A DNA stretch of 13,264 nt, taken from positions 1 to 13,264 of the forward strand of contig DOZA01000313.1 of assembly GCA_003518245.1 (NCBI GenBank), in the 5' to 3' direction. Below, in pieces: positions 1 to 7,380 of this stretch. The notes beneath the pieces were generated by a model. It did no database searches, was not told the origin of the DNA, and saw nothing but the letters and a program-made list of their open reading frames with translations. The position numbers and the translations under genes were made by a program. Each line of letters starts with the position of its first letter. Position 1 is the stretch's first letter. The DNA is from Bacteroidales bacterium (GTDB taxonomy: Bacteria; Bacteroidota; Bacteroidia; Bacteroidales; VadinHA17).

Positions 1-686
1 ACCTTTGAAGGATCGATTCTATAATTATGTATTACTGTTTCCCTGGTGAGATTACTTACGGTTATAATCCGGTCCGCAGCATCCATACCAGCTTTTTCTA
101 TATTATACACTACTGGGTTAACGCTGCCACCGCTGCGGTCAAAATCAGTGGCATGTACATGAATAACAAGTGGTTTACCCGATACATTTTTTGCTGCTAT
201 ACCGGCAGGATAAGCCAGCCAGTCGTGAGCATGAATAATATCAAAATCATTCTCATCTGCAATTATTGATGCGACCAGGGCATATTTATCTATCTCCTGG
301 ATCAGGTTTGTACCATAGCCTCCTGAAAACGAGAGCCTGCCCTTGTTATCAGCTTCCACGAAAAGCCTGTTTTTTTTCTCCTTTTCCCTGGTCATTCTCC
401 AGAAATCTTCGGGATCAGTATATGGTATTATCTGTGACTCAACCTCTATCTTATCAAAGGTTCTGGATTCTCCCTTATAAAAGATCTTTTTATAAGCAAC
501 CTGTACATTATTTGCTCCTATAAGCCTCACGCCTGTCTGGTCTTCATCACCATATGCCCTTGGAACGACAAAAAGTACATCTATATCGGGTATTGAAACC
601 ATGCCACTTGTCAATCCATAGCTTGCTGTTCCCAGACCGCCACTGATATGAGGGGGAAATTCCCAGCCAAACATTAATACTTTCAT
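1..686 (-). CDS. Glycogen-synthase-like glycosyltransferase (N-terminal part, cut by window edge)
   Basis: The 228 visible residues begin at ATG 686 and stay open to the window edge, so the C-terminal nucleotide-sugar-binding half is missing. Visible motifs suit the N-terminal Rossmann domain of a GT-B glycogen/starch synthase-type enzyme: GWEFPPHISGGLG at residues 7-19 (the glycine-rich acceptor-side loop), IHAHDWL at 151-157, HVHATDFDRSGG at 176-187 and ADRIITVSN at 204-212. By family knowledge such enzymes transfer glucose from a nucleotide sugar to a growing alpha-1,4-glucan in the cytoplasm. The start codon overlaps the stop of the debranching enzyme gene (ATGA, positions 686-683), which implies co-transcription and translational coupling. 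In Bacteroides-type genomes this pair is often followed by a GH57 alpha-amylase; that gene would lie outside the window. I am confident of the family, less so of the donor (ADP- or UDP-glucose). Confidence 0.9.
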   Translation of the reverse strand, partial: MKVLMFGWEFPPHISGGLGTASYGLTSGMVSIPDIDVLFVVPRAYGDEDQTGVRLIGANNVQVAYKKIFYKGESRTFDKIEVESQIIPYTDPEDFWRMTREKEKKNRLFVEADNKGRLSFSGGYGTNLIQEIDKYALVASIIADENDFDIIHAHDWLAYPAGIAAKNVSGKPLVIHVHATDFDRSGGSVNPVVYNIEKAGMDAADRIITVSNLTRETVIHNYRIDPSK

Positions 687-2644
687 CCTTTAAACATTTT
701 TTTCACGGTTAGCTGATCATTAAGATCTATGATCCTTAAAATTTCGGCAACGCTCCAGGCCTGTGAGATAGATCCACCGGGGAGATGCGGAGGATCACCA
801 TCATAAACTTCCGAGATACTGCTTACTCCATGCTCGTCCATCACTTCTTCAAATCGTTTGATAAGTGTACTGGTTTTTTTTACCCCCTTTTCACCGTATA
901 ATCTAAGGTAAGCTTCGGCATATGGCCCGATCAGCCATGGCCATACGGTACCCTGGTGATAGGCTTCATCACGTTCATCCTGGTTACCCCTGTAAATACC
1001 CTTATAATGAGGGTTTTTGGGCGATAAAGTTCGTAATCCGCGACAGGTGAGAAGCTCCCTCTCAGCAATATCCAGTATGCTTTTTATCATAGATCTGTCA
1101 AGCATGGTATATTGTAATGATGCAGCAATAAGCATATTGGGCCTTACGTACATATTCCTGCTACCATCAGCTTCAACATAATCAGCCAGATAACCCATTT
1201 CTTCATCCCAGAAATACTTAAGAAAGTTTTCCTTTACTCTTTCAGGCAATTCATATATTAGATCCTGTATGTTCTTATCGTTATCCTTCTTCATATTCTC
1301 TTTTGCAAAGCAAAGGGCGTTATACCATAAGGCGTTTATCTCGACATTATATCCCATCCTGGGCGTAACGGGCCCTGCTGAGGTAACAGCATCCATCCAG
1401 GTAAGTGCTTTCCCTTCTTCCCCTGCATATATCAATCCATTTTCATGCATGCCAATATTAAAAGATGTTCCCCTGGTATAAGTATTAATTATCTGAATAA
1501 CAGTTTGACCATACTTATTCCATCCATCCTTCCCTCCGGCATTAATATACTGCTGCACAGCCCAGATAAACCACAGGGGAGCATCCACCGAATTAAAAGC
1601 ATAATCACCGGTTTTACCCATATTGGGAAATAGTCCGTCTTTCATCTTACCTGTTTGTGTATCCAGTATTTCCCGGCATGTTTTAAGGTCACCCCTGCTA
1701 AGAGTAAGCCCCGGAAGTGAGATAAAAGTATCCCTGCCCCATGATCCGAACCAGTGATAACCTGCCATGATATCTGTATCCTTCTTCCTTCTGACAATAA
1801 ATTGTTGTGCTGCATTAAGCAGGCAGTTACGGAAATTATCACGTGGCACTTTGGTCTTAATAACATTTGAAAATCTTGCTTTAAGACCCGAAGGATTAAC
1901 TTCATCAGTAGATGCAGCGAATACTATGCTTTCACCGGCTACCATATTCAATTCAAAATACCCGGGGTTAAAAAGGTCTTCTTTATAATCATAGCCTCTT
2001 TTATGTTCTTCAATATATTCAACACCATAAACCCAATCAGGAACTTTAACAAACTCTGGTTTCTTTGAAAACTGCAAGCTCAGATACGGGAATCCATCAT
2101 AAAGCTTCATTTTTATCCCATTATTAATATAATACACCCTGGTGTTAGCACTTAGGTTCGACATGGTCAGCTCATGTATATTCCTGAATGCAAGCAGTGG
2201 TCTGAACTGTAAAGTAACCGGATACTGGGCTTCCTCGATAGTGTAGCGAATCATAAGCTGGTCGCTCTTGTCCGAAAGTAATCTCTCCTGCCTAAGCTTT
2301 ACTGTTCCAACCTCATAAGACATAGATGGTATAATCTCTGCAGTAAAATCTTTCAGGTACTTATGCCCTTTAGGGCTGAAATGTTCACCATCAAATTTAT
2401 GTATGCCTAGATTAAATATTTTACCGCCTTCTACCACTGAAACATCTAAGGAGGAAAGAAGTACATATCTTTCTCCTCCAAAACTATCGACAGGGCAGAC
2501 CAGTAAGCCATGATATTTTCTTGTATTACATCCTACCAATGTTGTAGATGAATATGATCCTGTCCTGCTGGTTCTGAGAATCTCCTTCCCAAGAGAATAC
2601 TCAAGATTCACAAGCATGCTTTTATCAAAGTCTATGTATGCCAT
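683..2644 (-). CDS. Glycogen debranching enzyme (amylo-alpha-1,6-glucosidase, GDE_N + GDE_C, GH133-like)
   Basis: This 653-residue protein should hydrolyse alpha-1,6 branch points of glycogen in the cytoplasm. The N-terminal half (about 20-245) resembles the beta-rich GDE_N domain, with GCNTRKYHGLLV near 38-49. The C-terminal half (about 275-640) is an (alpha/alpha)6-barrel-type GDE_C domain with characteristic blocks: GYHWFGSWGRDTF at 295-307, VDAPLWFIW at 353-361, TWMDA at 415-419, YNVEINALWYNAL at 432-444, HQGTVWPWLIGPYAEA at 563-578 and SEVYDGDPPHLPGG at 611-624. Acidic residues inside these blocks (D418, E435, E612) are catalytic candidates by inference only. Length is normal for bacterial members, and there is no signal peptide. 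The start has no clear Shine-Dalgarno, as is usual in this phylum. It is the first gene of a minus-strand operon with the glycogen synthase-like gene, which it overlaps by 4 bases. Confidence 0.95.
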   Translation of the reverse strand: MAYIDFDKSMLVNLEYSLGKEILRTSRTGSYSSTTLVGCNTRKYHGLLVCPVDSFGGERYVLLSSLDVSVVEGGKIFNLGIHKFDGEHFSPKGHKYLKDFTAEIIPSMSYEVGTVKLRQERLLSDKSDQLMIRYTIEEAQYPVTLQFRPLLAFRNIHELTMSNLSANTRVYYINNGIKMKLYDGFPYLSLQFSKKPEFVKVPDWVYGVEYIEEHKRGYDYKEDLFNPGYFELNMVAGESIVFAASTDEVNPSGLKARFSNVIKTKVPRDNFRNCLLNAAQQFIVRRKKDTDIMAGYHWFGSWGRDTFISLPGLTLSRGDLKTCREILDTQTGKMKDGLFPNMGKTGDYAFNSVDAPLWFIWAVQQYINAGGKDGWNKYGQTVIQIINTYTRGTSFNIGMHENGLIYAGEEGKALTWMDAVTSAGPVTPRMGYNVEINALWYNALCFAKENMKKDNDKNIQDLIYELPERVKENFLKYFWDEEMGYLADYVEADGSRNMYVRPNMLIAASLQYTMLDRSMIKSILDIAERELLTCRGLRTLSPKNPHYKGIYRGNQDERDEAYHQGTVWPWLIGPYAEAYLRLYGEKGVKKTSTLIKRFEEVMDEHGVSSISEVYDGDPPHLPGGSISQAWSVAEILRIIDLNDQLTVKKMFKG

Positions 2645-2719
2645 CAGTAAAAATATTTATCTGTTTGATTGGATTTTTCTTCTTTTAAAATACCGCCGCT
2701 TATACTAAATAACCGGCCA

Positions 2720-2727
2720 CAAAGTTA
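2720..2727 (-). promoter_or_regulatory. Possible Bacteroidota -7 element (TAACTTTG) for the glycogen operon
   Basis: On the minus strand the sequence TAACTTTG matches the Bacteroidota -7 consensus TAnnTTTG. It lies about 75 bases upstream of the debranching enzyme start, which leaves a plausible leader. The expected TTTG -33 element is not clearly present about 20 bases further upstream (the site reads TGGT), so this is only a candidate. Confidence 0.4.
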
Positions 2728-2797
2728 ATTATAACTTCTTTTCTATAACCATTTAAGTGAAAAAATAGTAAGTCTTCTGTTATCTCGGCCAAAAGTA

Positions 2798-2805
2798 TAA
2801 CTTTG
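2798..2805 (+). promoter_or_regulatory. Possible Bacteroidota -7 element (TAACTTTG) for the lipoprotein-lpxH operon
   Basis: TAACTTTG fits the TAnnTTTG -7 consensus. A TTCTG at 2775-2779 sits 18 bases upstream where TTTG would be expected, so the -33 match is imperfect. Transcription would begin near 2810. That leaves at most a few bases before the ATG at 2817, which is one reason to prefer the ATG at 2856 as the start of the downstream gene. Confidence 0.5.
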
Positions 2806-2855
2806 CAGCAACATTAATGTTTAGTTTTAGATACATTATTTTTAAAAAAAGTGAA

Positions 2856-4019
2856 ATGATCAGAAAAATTACAGCTCTCTTTTTTCTTGCTATCCTGTTT
2901 GCCGGCTGCGGGGAAAAGAAATTTACGATTAGGGGTAAACTTGATGGTGCCAGTCCTGACACTTATATCTACCTGGACAAACTGGGAGGCATGAACCTTG
3001 AGCCTTTTGATTCAGTTAAGATCAGTGATAAGGGATCATTTGAATTTACAGGAAAAATTGAATACCCGGAATTCTTCATGCTAAGGATAACTGAATCAAA
3101 TTTTCTGACCATCCTGCTTGAGCCAGGTGAGAATATGTCAATACAGGCCAGCGCCGATTCGATTGGCTATACTGCAGAAGTGGAAGGATCTCCGGGCACA
3201 GGTAAAATGATTGAATATGACAAGAGATTACAGGAAGCAATGAAAGAGTTGCAGAAGCTGGGGGAAATATACGAAGCAAGAGTTGACAGCCCTGATCTTG
3301 AACAGGTAATGAATCAGCTTGACCAGGAAGCACAGAAGATACTGAATGGCATGAATGAATATACAAGGAATTTCATCGATGAAAACCTTGAATCAATGGT
3401 AAGCCTTATTGCCCTGTATAAGCAGATAGCTCCACAGGTTTATATTCTGAATATTGATAAAGACCTTGATTATTATGTTAGAGTTGATTCCACACTTAGT
3501 GAACTCTACCCCGAATCTGAACCTGTTAAAACACTGCACAGCCAGATGGAAACACTTCTTGCTAACCTGGATGCCCAGGCAGCGCAGTCTGCCAAAACAG
3601 GCATTGGCGCTGTGGCTCCTGATATTGCTCTGCCTGACCGGGAAGGTGATACCATTAGACTGTCATCAACCAGAGGAAAATATGTCCTACTTGATTTCTG
3701 GGCAGCCTGGTGTGCTCCCTGCAGAAATGAGAATCCCAATCTTGTAACCTTATATAAAAAATATCATGAGAAAGGTTTTGAAATATACCAGGTATCGCTT
3801 GACCAGACCAGGGAAGCATGGCTTAATGGTATAAAAGAAGATAAAACTGGCGACTGGATACATGTCAGTGACCTCAAATACTGGAGCTCAGAAGTAGTAC
3901 CCCTTTATGGTATTAAAGGCATACCAGCCAGTTATCTCCTTGACACCGAAGGCCGGATAATTGCAAACAACCTGAGAGGTAAGACACTGGAAAATAAACT
4001 TGCTGAAATATTTGACTGA
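2856..4019 (+). CDS. DUF4369 / thioredoxin-fold lipoprotein with intact CxxC
   Basis: The chosen start gives 387 residues with a clean lipoprotein signal: basic n-region (MIRK), hydrophobic core, then ILFAGC with lipidated Cys18. The ATG at 2817 would add 13 residues in front and spoil the signal peptide. Residues about 22-110 look like a DUF4369 beta domain, and 115-240 are helical and charged. Residues about 250-387 form a TlpA/ResA-like thioredoxin domain with FWAAWCAPC at 281-289 (C286, C289) and a GIPASY cis-proline loop at P357. By family knowledge this is a membrane-anchored periplasmic thiol-disulfide oxidoreductase; its partner is not evident. It is followed after 27 bases by a divergent paralogue and then by lpxH, in one apparent operon. 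A reducing partner such as DsbD/CcdA is not in the window. Confidence 0.92.
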   Translation: MIRKITALFFLAILFAGCGEKKFTIRGKLDGASPDTYIYLDKLGGMNLEPFDSVKISDKGSFEFTGKIEYPEFFMLRITESNFLTILLEPGENMSIQASADSIGYTAEVEGSPGTGKMIEYDKRLQEAMKELQKLGEIYEARVDSPDLEQVMNQLDQEAQKILNGMNEYTRNFIDENLESMVSLIALYKQIAPQVYILNIDKDLDYYVRVDSTLSELYPESEPVKTLHSQMETLLANLDAQAAQSAKTGIGAVAPDIALPDREGDTIRLSSTRGKYVLLDFWAAWCAPCRNENPNLVTLYKKYHEKGFEIYQVSLDQTREAWLNGIKEDKTGDWIHVSDLKYWSSEVVPLYGIKGIPASYLLDTEGRIIANNLRGKTLENKLAEIFD

Positions 4020-4046
4020 TACCTTTCTCTGCCAATAATTAAAAGG

Positions 4047-5207
4047 ATGAAAAAACCGGTATTTTTTGCTGTGTTGATAATATTAATGAGTTCATGTAAT
4101 AAAAAACATGATATAATGATATCAGGTAATTACCCCTGGGGCACACATGATTACCTGTATATTAACAAATTAAACCTGAATACACCTGAGCTCGTTGATT
4201 CTGTCAGGATAAATAAATCAGGTAAATTCAAAATTAATATACAATCTACTGAGCCTGCTTTCTTTACACTGGGTTTTACCAATAGTGAATTTATTACCCT
4301 GGTTGCAGATCCCGGTAACAGGATATACGTGGAATTCAAAGGTAAAAGACTTCAGAATGAATACTCGGTAAGTGGCTCTGAAGAATCTGAAAAGGTAAGA
4401 ATGCTAGACAAAAAGCTGGGGCAGACAATCATTGTTCTGGACTCGCTGACCAGTATTTACCGGGAACTTGTTGAAAAAGGGGACAATCCTGGAAAACTTG
4501 CTGAAATTGAACAGTTATATACCAGCAGGCTTAATGAACAACGAAAACATAATATTAATTTCATACTCGATAATCTAACTAACCTGTCAGCTATAAAAGC
4601 TCTTTACCAGAAAGTTAATGAAAACACCTATGTCTTATACCAGCAACGCGATCTGCAATATCTTAAACTGGTAGCCGATAGCCTTGGCAGGTATTACCCT
4701 GGTACTTCACTTACACGAACCCTTAAGGAGAACCTGGAAGATGAATTAAACCAGATGTATATAAACAATATTACTCAGGTAGCTGATAATATTGCACCTG
4801 TTGAGCTCGATGCCAACCTGGAAGATATAAACGGTAAAAGGGTAAAATTATCCGACCTGACAGTCAATAATTATGTATTGCTAAGCTTCTGGTCGGCTGA
4901 ATCACATGAATGTATATCTAATAACCTGTTCCTGAAACAGATGTACAGCCTGTATCATAACCAGGGATTTGAAATATACCAGGTCAACCTGGACAGTGAT
5001 GAATCATTATGGAAAAGTTCTGTCAGATTCGATGAATTACCATGGGTAAACGTCAGGGAAGATGATCCATCAAATCCATTAACGGCGAGAATATTCAATA
5101 TAACCACCCTTCCTGCTAACTACTTGTTTGATAAGAATGGTGATATAATAGCTAAAGATCTTTGGGGACGATCACTCAAAATAAAGCTTGGACAGATATT
5201 TGACTGA
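4047..5207 (+). CDS. DUF4369 / thioredoxin-like lipoprotein, degenerate active site (paralogue of upstream gene)
   Basis: This 386-residue protein has a lipoprotein signal (MKKPVFF..., hydrophobic core, MSSC) with lipidated Cys17. It aligns along its whole length with the preceding gene, with shared stretches such as GFEIYQVNLD near 307-316 and P356 in the cis-proline loop (TTLPANYLFD). The active-site segment reads FWSAESHEC at 281-289: the nucleophilic cysteine is Ser286, the preceding Trp is Glu285, and only C289 remains. C17 and C289 are its only cysteines. Normal dithiol exchange is therefore unlikely, and a binding, scaffold or regulatory role is an inference. The gene is intact with no frameshift, which argues against a pseudogene. 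An A-rich AAAAGG directly abuts the ATG. It sits 6 bases before lpxH. Confidence 0.9.
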   Translation: MKKPVFFAVLIILMSSCNKKHDIMISGNYPWGTHDYLYINKLNLNTPELVDSVRINKSGKFKINIQSTEPAFFTLGFTNSEFITLVADPGNRIYVEFKGKRLQNEYSVSGSEESEKVRMLDKKLGQTIIVLDSLTSIYRELVEKGDNPGKLAEIEQLYTSRLNEQRKHNINFILDNLTNLSAIKALYQKVNENTYVLYQQRDLQYLKLVADSLGRYYPGTSLTRTLKENLEDELNQMYINNITQVADNIAPVELDANLEDINGKRVKLSDLTVNNYVLLSFWSAESHECISNNLFLKQMYSLYHNQGFEIYQVNLDSDESLWKSSVRFDELPWVNVREDDPSNPLTARIFNITTLPANYLFDKNGDIIAKDLWGRSLKIKLGQIFD

Positions 5208-5213
5208 CAAATA

Positions 5214-5969
5214 GTGACAGACGACAAGAAAATATATTTTGCATCCGACTTTCACCTGGGCCTTGAGGCAGTGATGGAACCACTGGTTAGAGAGAAACAT
5301 GTTGTCAAATGGCTCAGTTCAATTGAGGACAGTGCTTCAGAGATATACCTGGTGGGTGATATATTTGATTTCTGGTGGGAATATAAGTCAGTCGTTCCAA
5401 AAGGCTTCACAAGGTTCCTGGGCAAAATATCTGAACTGACAGACAGGGGTATCAGAATACATTTTTTTACCGGCAACCACGATATGTGGATACGTGATTA
5501 TCTATCTAAAGAATGCGGAATGATATTGCATACCGGGCCTGTTAGTACTGAATTACTGGGGAAAAATTTTTATATAGCACATGGTGAAGGGCTAGGACCT
5601 AACGATATCTCTTATAAACTGCTTCTCTGGGCCTTCCGCAACAGGGTACTAAGAAAAATGTATTCTTTCCTTCATCCCCGCATAGGCTTGGCTATAGCAC
5701 ACAGGTGGACAAAGCATAGCCGGCTTACAAAGAATTATTCTAACGGGTTCAGGGGAGCTGAGAATGAAAACCTGGTTAAACATGCACAGTATATCCTGCA
5801 ATCAGAGAGAGTTGATTATTTCATCTTTGGACACAGGCATATAGCCTATGAATATGATACTGGTAATAATGACTCAAAAATTTTCTTCCTTGGTAACTGG
5901 TTTAATGCCCCATGCTATGTCAGCTGGGATGGGGAAAGAGCTATACTGAATGATTTTCGTTACCATTGA
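5214..5969 (+). CDS. lpxH: UDP-2,3-diacylglucosamine diphosphatase (lipid A biosynthesis)
   Basis: This 251-residue calcineurin-like metallophosphoesterase should hydrolyse UDP-2,3-diacylglucosamine to lipid X and UMP at the inner face of the cytoplasmic membrane. The metal-binding motifs appear in order: SDFHLG at 11-16 (D12, H14), GDIFDFW at 48-54 (D49, D52), GNHD at 87-90, AHGEG at 122-126 and FGHRH at 205-209. Length is typical of LpxH. The start is GTG at 5214: the codons between the previous stop and GTG are CAA and ATA, and the first in-frame ATG (5274) would delete the SDFHLG motif. It is the last gene of the lipoprotein operon, and its final 29 bases overlap the convergent SiaB-like gene. 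The family also contains phosphoesterases of other specificity, so the exact substrate rests on homology. Confidence 0.9.
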   Translation: MTDDKKIYFASDFHLGLEAVMEPLVREKHVVKWLSSIEDSASEIYLVGDIFDFWWEYKSVVPKGFTRFLGKISELTDRGIRIHFFTGNHDMWIRDYLSKECGMILHTGPVSTELLGKNFYIAHGEGLGPNDISYKLLLWAFRNRVLRKMYSFLHPRIGLAIAHRWTKHSRLTKNYSNGFRGAENENLVKHAQYILQSERVDYFIFGHRHIAYEYDTGNNDSKIFFLGNWFNAPCYVSWDGERAILNDFRYH

Positions 5970-7071
5970 TCTCAACAAGCACACTGAGAGCATAATAATA
6001 ATAATCATTATTTACTTTTTCAAAATCATAATCAAGCTTATGACCTGATTTCCTTGCTATATCTATAAGTCCAAGAATACCTGTTTTCTCAGGTTTAATC
6101 TCATCCTCTGCAAGAGCGATCCTGTAAAGTTCCTTCAGGCCTCTTTTATCATAACTGTTTACTGTCTTAAGTTTATCTTTCAGGATGTGGATCTTGTTAT
6201 TCCTGATAAGATTACCGATAGTGAGCCTTACACCCTGCTCTTCAGTAACAATCATAGCCACAGGCATACCCAGCTTCTTTTCGATATCAAAACCCGGATT
6301 ATATTTGGATATATTTTGCAGACATTCAACCATGATGCTGAAAACCTTACGCTGTGCCCTTAGATCAATATCATTTTCGTGCATCTTTGTTTCGGTGAAT
6401 GACAGAACCTGTTCTTCAATATCAGATGACAGATGACCGGACCAAACCATCGCAATATTATTACTTGACATCATCTTTTCAAGGTTCACAATATTATCAC
6501 CTTTGAAATTAGATTGCTGTAGCCCCGTATTCATACTCTTACCGCTTTCATCAACTGATTTACTAAGAATAAAATACAACAGGTCATCATTTATCCTGAT
6601 AAAATCAAAATCAAGTTTATTTCCTGTTTTTTTTGCCATCTCTATCAGTCCGAGACCGGCACCTCCTTTATCACTTAGAGTTGTTGAGCTTAACCTCTGA
6701 CGATAAAGAGCCCTGATTTTCTTTGGCTCAAGCGAGTTCAAAAGCTCAAGCTGATTCCTCAGTTCAGATTCATCATCATTGCTGATTACATTACCTGTTG
6801 TCACAGTGTAACCTGTACTATTCTTTGAATATACAACAAGAGACATCGCAGCATGATCAGAATTGCCGATATGCCTGCTTACATTCTGCAGGCTCTCCAG
6901 TACAAACATAAAAAGTCTCTTCCTTCCTATAAATCCAAATTCAGAATGTTCCATCTCCTTTTCAAGCAGGTGCAAAAGGGATTCAGAATTATTAATTGTG
7001 ACTACACCCCTGTAAACAAATATGAGGTGATCATCCATCATAATATGCCTGACCTTTTTTATCAGCTCCAT
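5941..7071 (-). CDS. SiaB-family (DUF6272) protein with two tandem modules
   Basis: The 376-residue soluble protein consists of two homologous units, about 1-175 and 196-370. Each has an N-box-like helix (ESLQN at 59-63; ECLQN at 249-253) followed by S[RK][HY], a central TxGN / TIGN turn (T92-N94; 285-287), an LYR segment (122-124; 315-317) and a glycine box (KGGAGLGLIEMAKKTGNKLDFDF at about 135-157 in parts; TGILGLIDIARKSGH at 330-344). These suit the GHKL/HATPase-like fold of SiaB-family kinases. Known SiaB of Pseudomonas phosphorylates the SiaC protein in a pathway controlling a diguanylate cyclase and aggregation; no SiaC-like gene is visible here. The second glycine box has one glycine fewer than the first, so its nucleotide binding may be altered. 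There is no signal peptide. It is monocistronic in this window and convergent with lpxH, with a 29-base overlap. The family call is fairly sure, the substrate unknown. Confidence 0.8.
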   Translation of the reverse strand: MELIKKVRHIMMDDHLIFVYRGVVTINNSESLLHLLEKEMEHSEFGFIGRKRLFMFVLESLQNVSRHIGNSDHAAMSLVVYSKNSTGYTVTTGNVISNDDESELRNQLELLNSLEPKKIRALYRQRLSSTTLSDKGGAGLGLIEMAKKTGNKLDFDFIRINDDLLYFILSKSVDESGKSMNTGLQQSNFKGDNIVNLEKMMSSNNIAMVWSGHLSSDIEEQVLSFTETKMHENDIDLRAQRKVFSIMVECLQNISKYNPGFDIEKKLGMPVAMIVTEEQGVRLTIGNLIRNNKIHILKDKLKTVNSYDKRGLKELYRIALAEDEIKPEKTGILGLIDIARKSGHKLDYDFEKVNNDYYYYALSVLVEINGNENHSV

Positions 7072-7380
7072 AGAATCTGCCTTATTAGAGGATCATAAAA
7101 CGGTGAATCCTGCAAGGAATTCATATGAGGTAATAAATGTAAGAAAAAATCAGTATGGATCACAGTATTGAAAAAATAAAACATCCTGCCAGTAGAGTTA
7201 TTTATTGAACCAATGTTAAACCTTTTAACCCAAAACTTGATAAAACGCGGTCCCCCAGCCAGGATGCTCGTATAATTAACATTTATCATACTCCTTTGTT
7301 CAAATAACTGTGAAATTCAAGGATTATTTTGTTCAACTAAATTTTTCGTTATAGATTTGTTTTCTTAAAGCATTGCAAAA
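7072..7380. other. Divergent intergenic region between SiaB-like and TPR genes
   Basis: This AT-rich 309-base spacer separates two divergent genes. Its right end carries a good plus-strand Bacteroidota promoter. I found no exact TAnnTTTG facing the SiaB-like gene. A 75-codon minus-strand frame fills much of it, but its peptide has no recognisable features. No clear terminator, RNA gene or strong repeat was seen. Confidence 0.5.
7328..7359 (+). promoter_or_regulatory. Bacteroidota-type promoter for the TPR gene
   Basis: A TTTG -33 element at 7328-7331 is followed after 20 bases by TAGATTTG at 7352-7359, an exact match to TAnnTTTG at the spacing expected for the primary sigma factor of this phylum. 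Transcription would start near 7365, giving a leader of only about 15 bases before the ATG at 7381. Confidence 0.65.

Noticed and set aside
27..523. Two plus-strand frames near the left edge
   Set aside because: They lie opposite the glycogen synthase-like gene, whose motifs on the minus strand are unmistakable.
7062..7289. Minus-strand frame of 75 codons upstream of the SiaB-like gene
   Set aside because: It overlaps the SiaB-like start by 10 bases in another frame; its peptide shows no domain, signal or repeat, and it fills an otherwise regulatory spacer.
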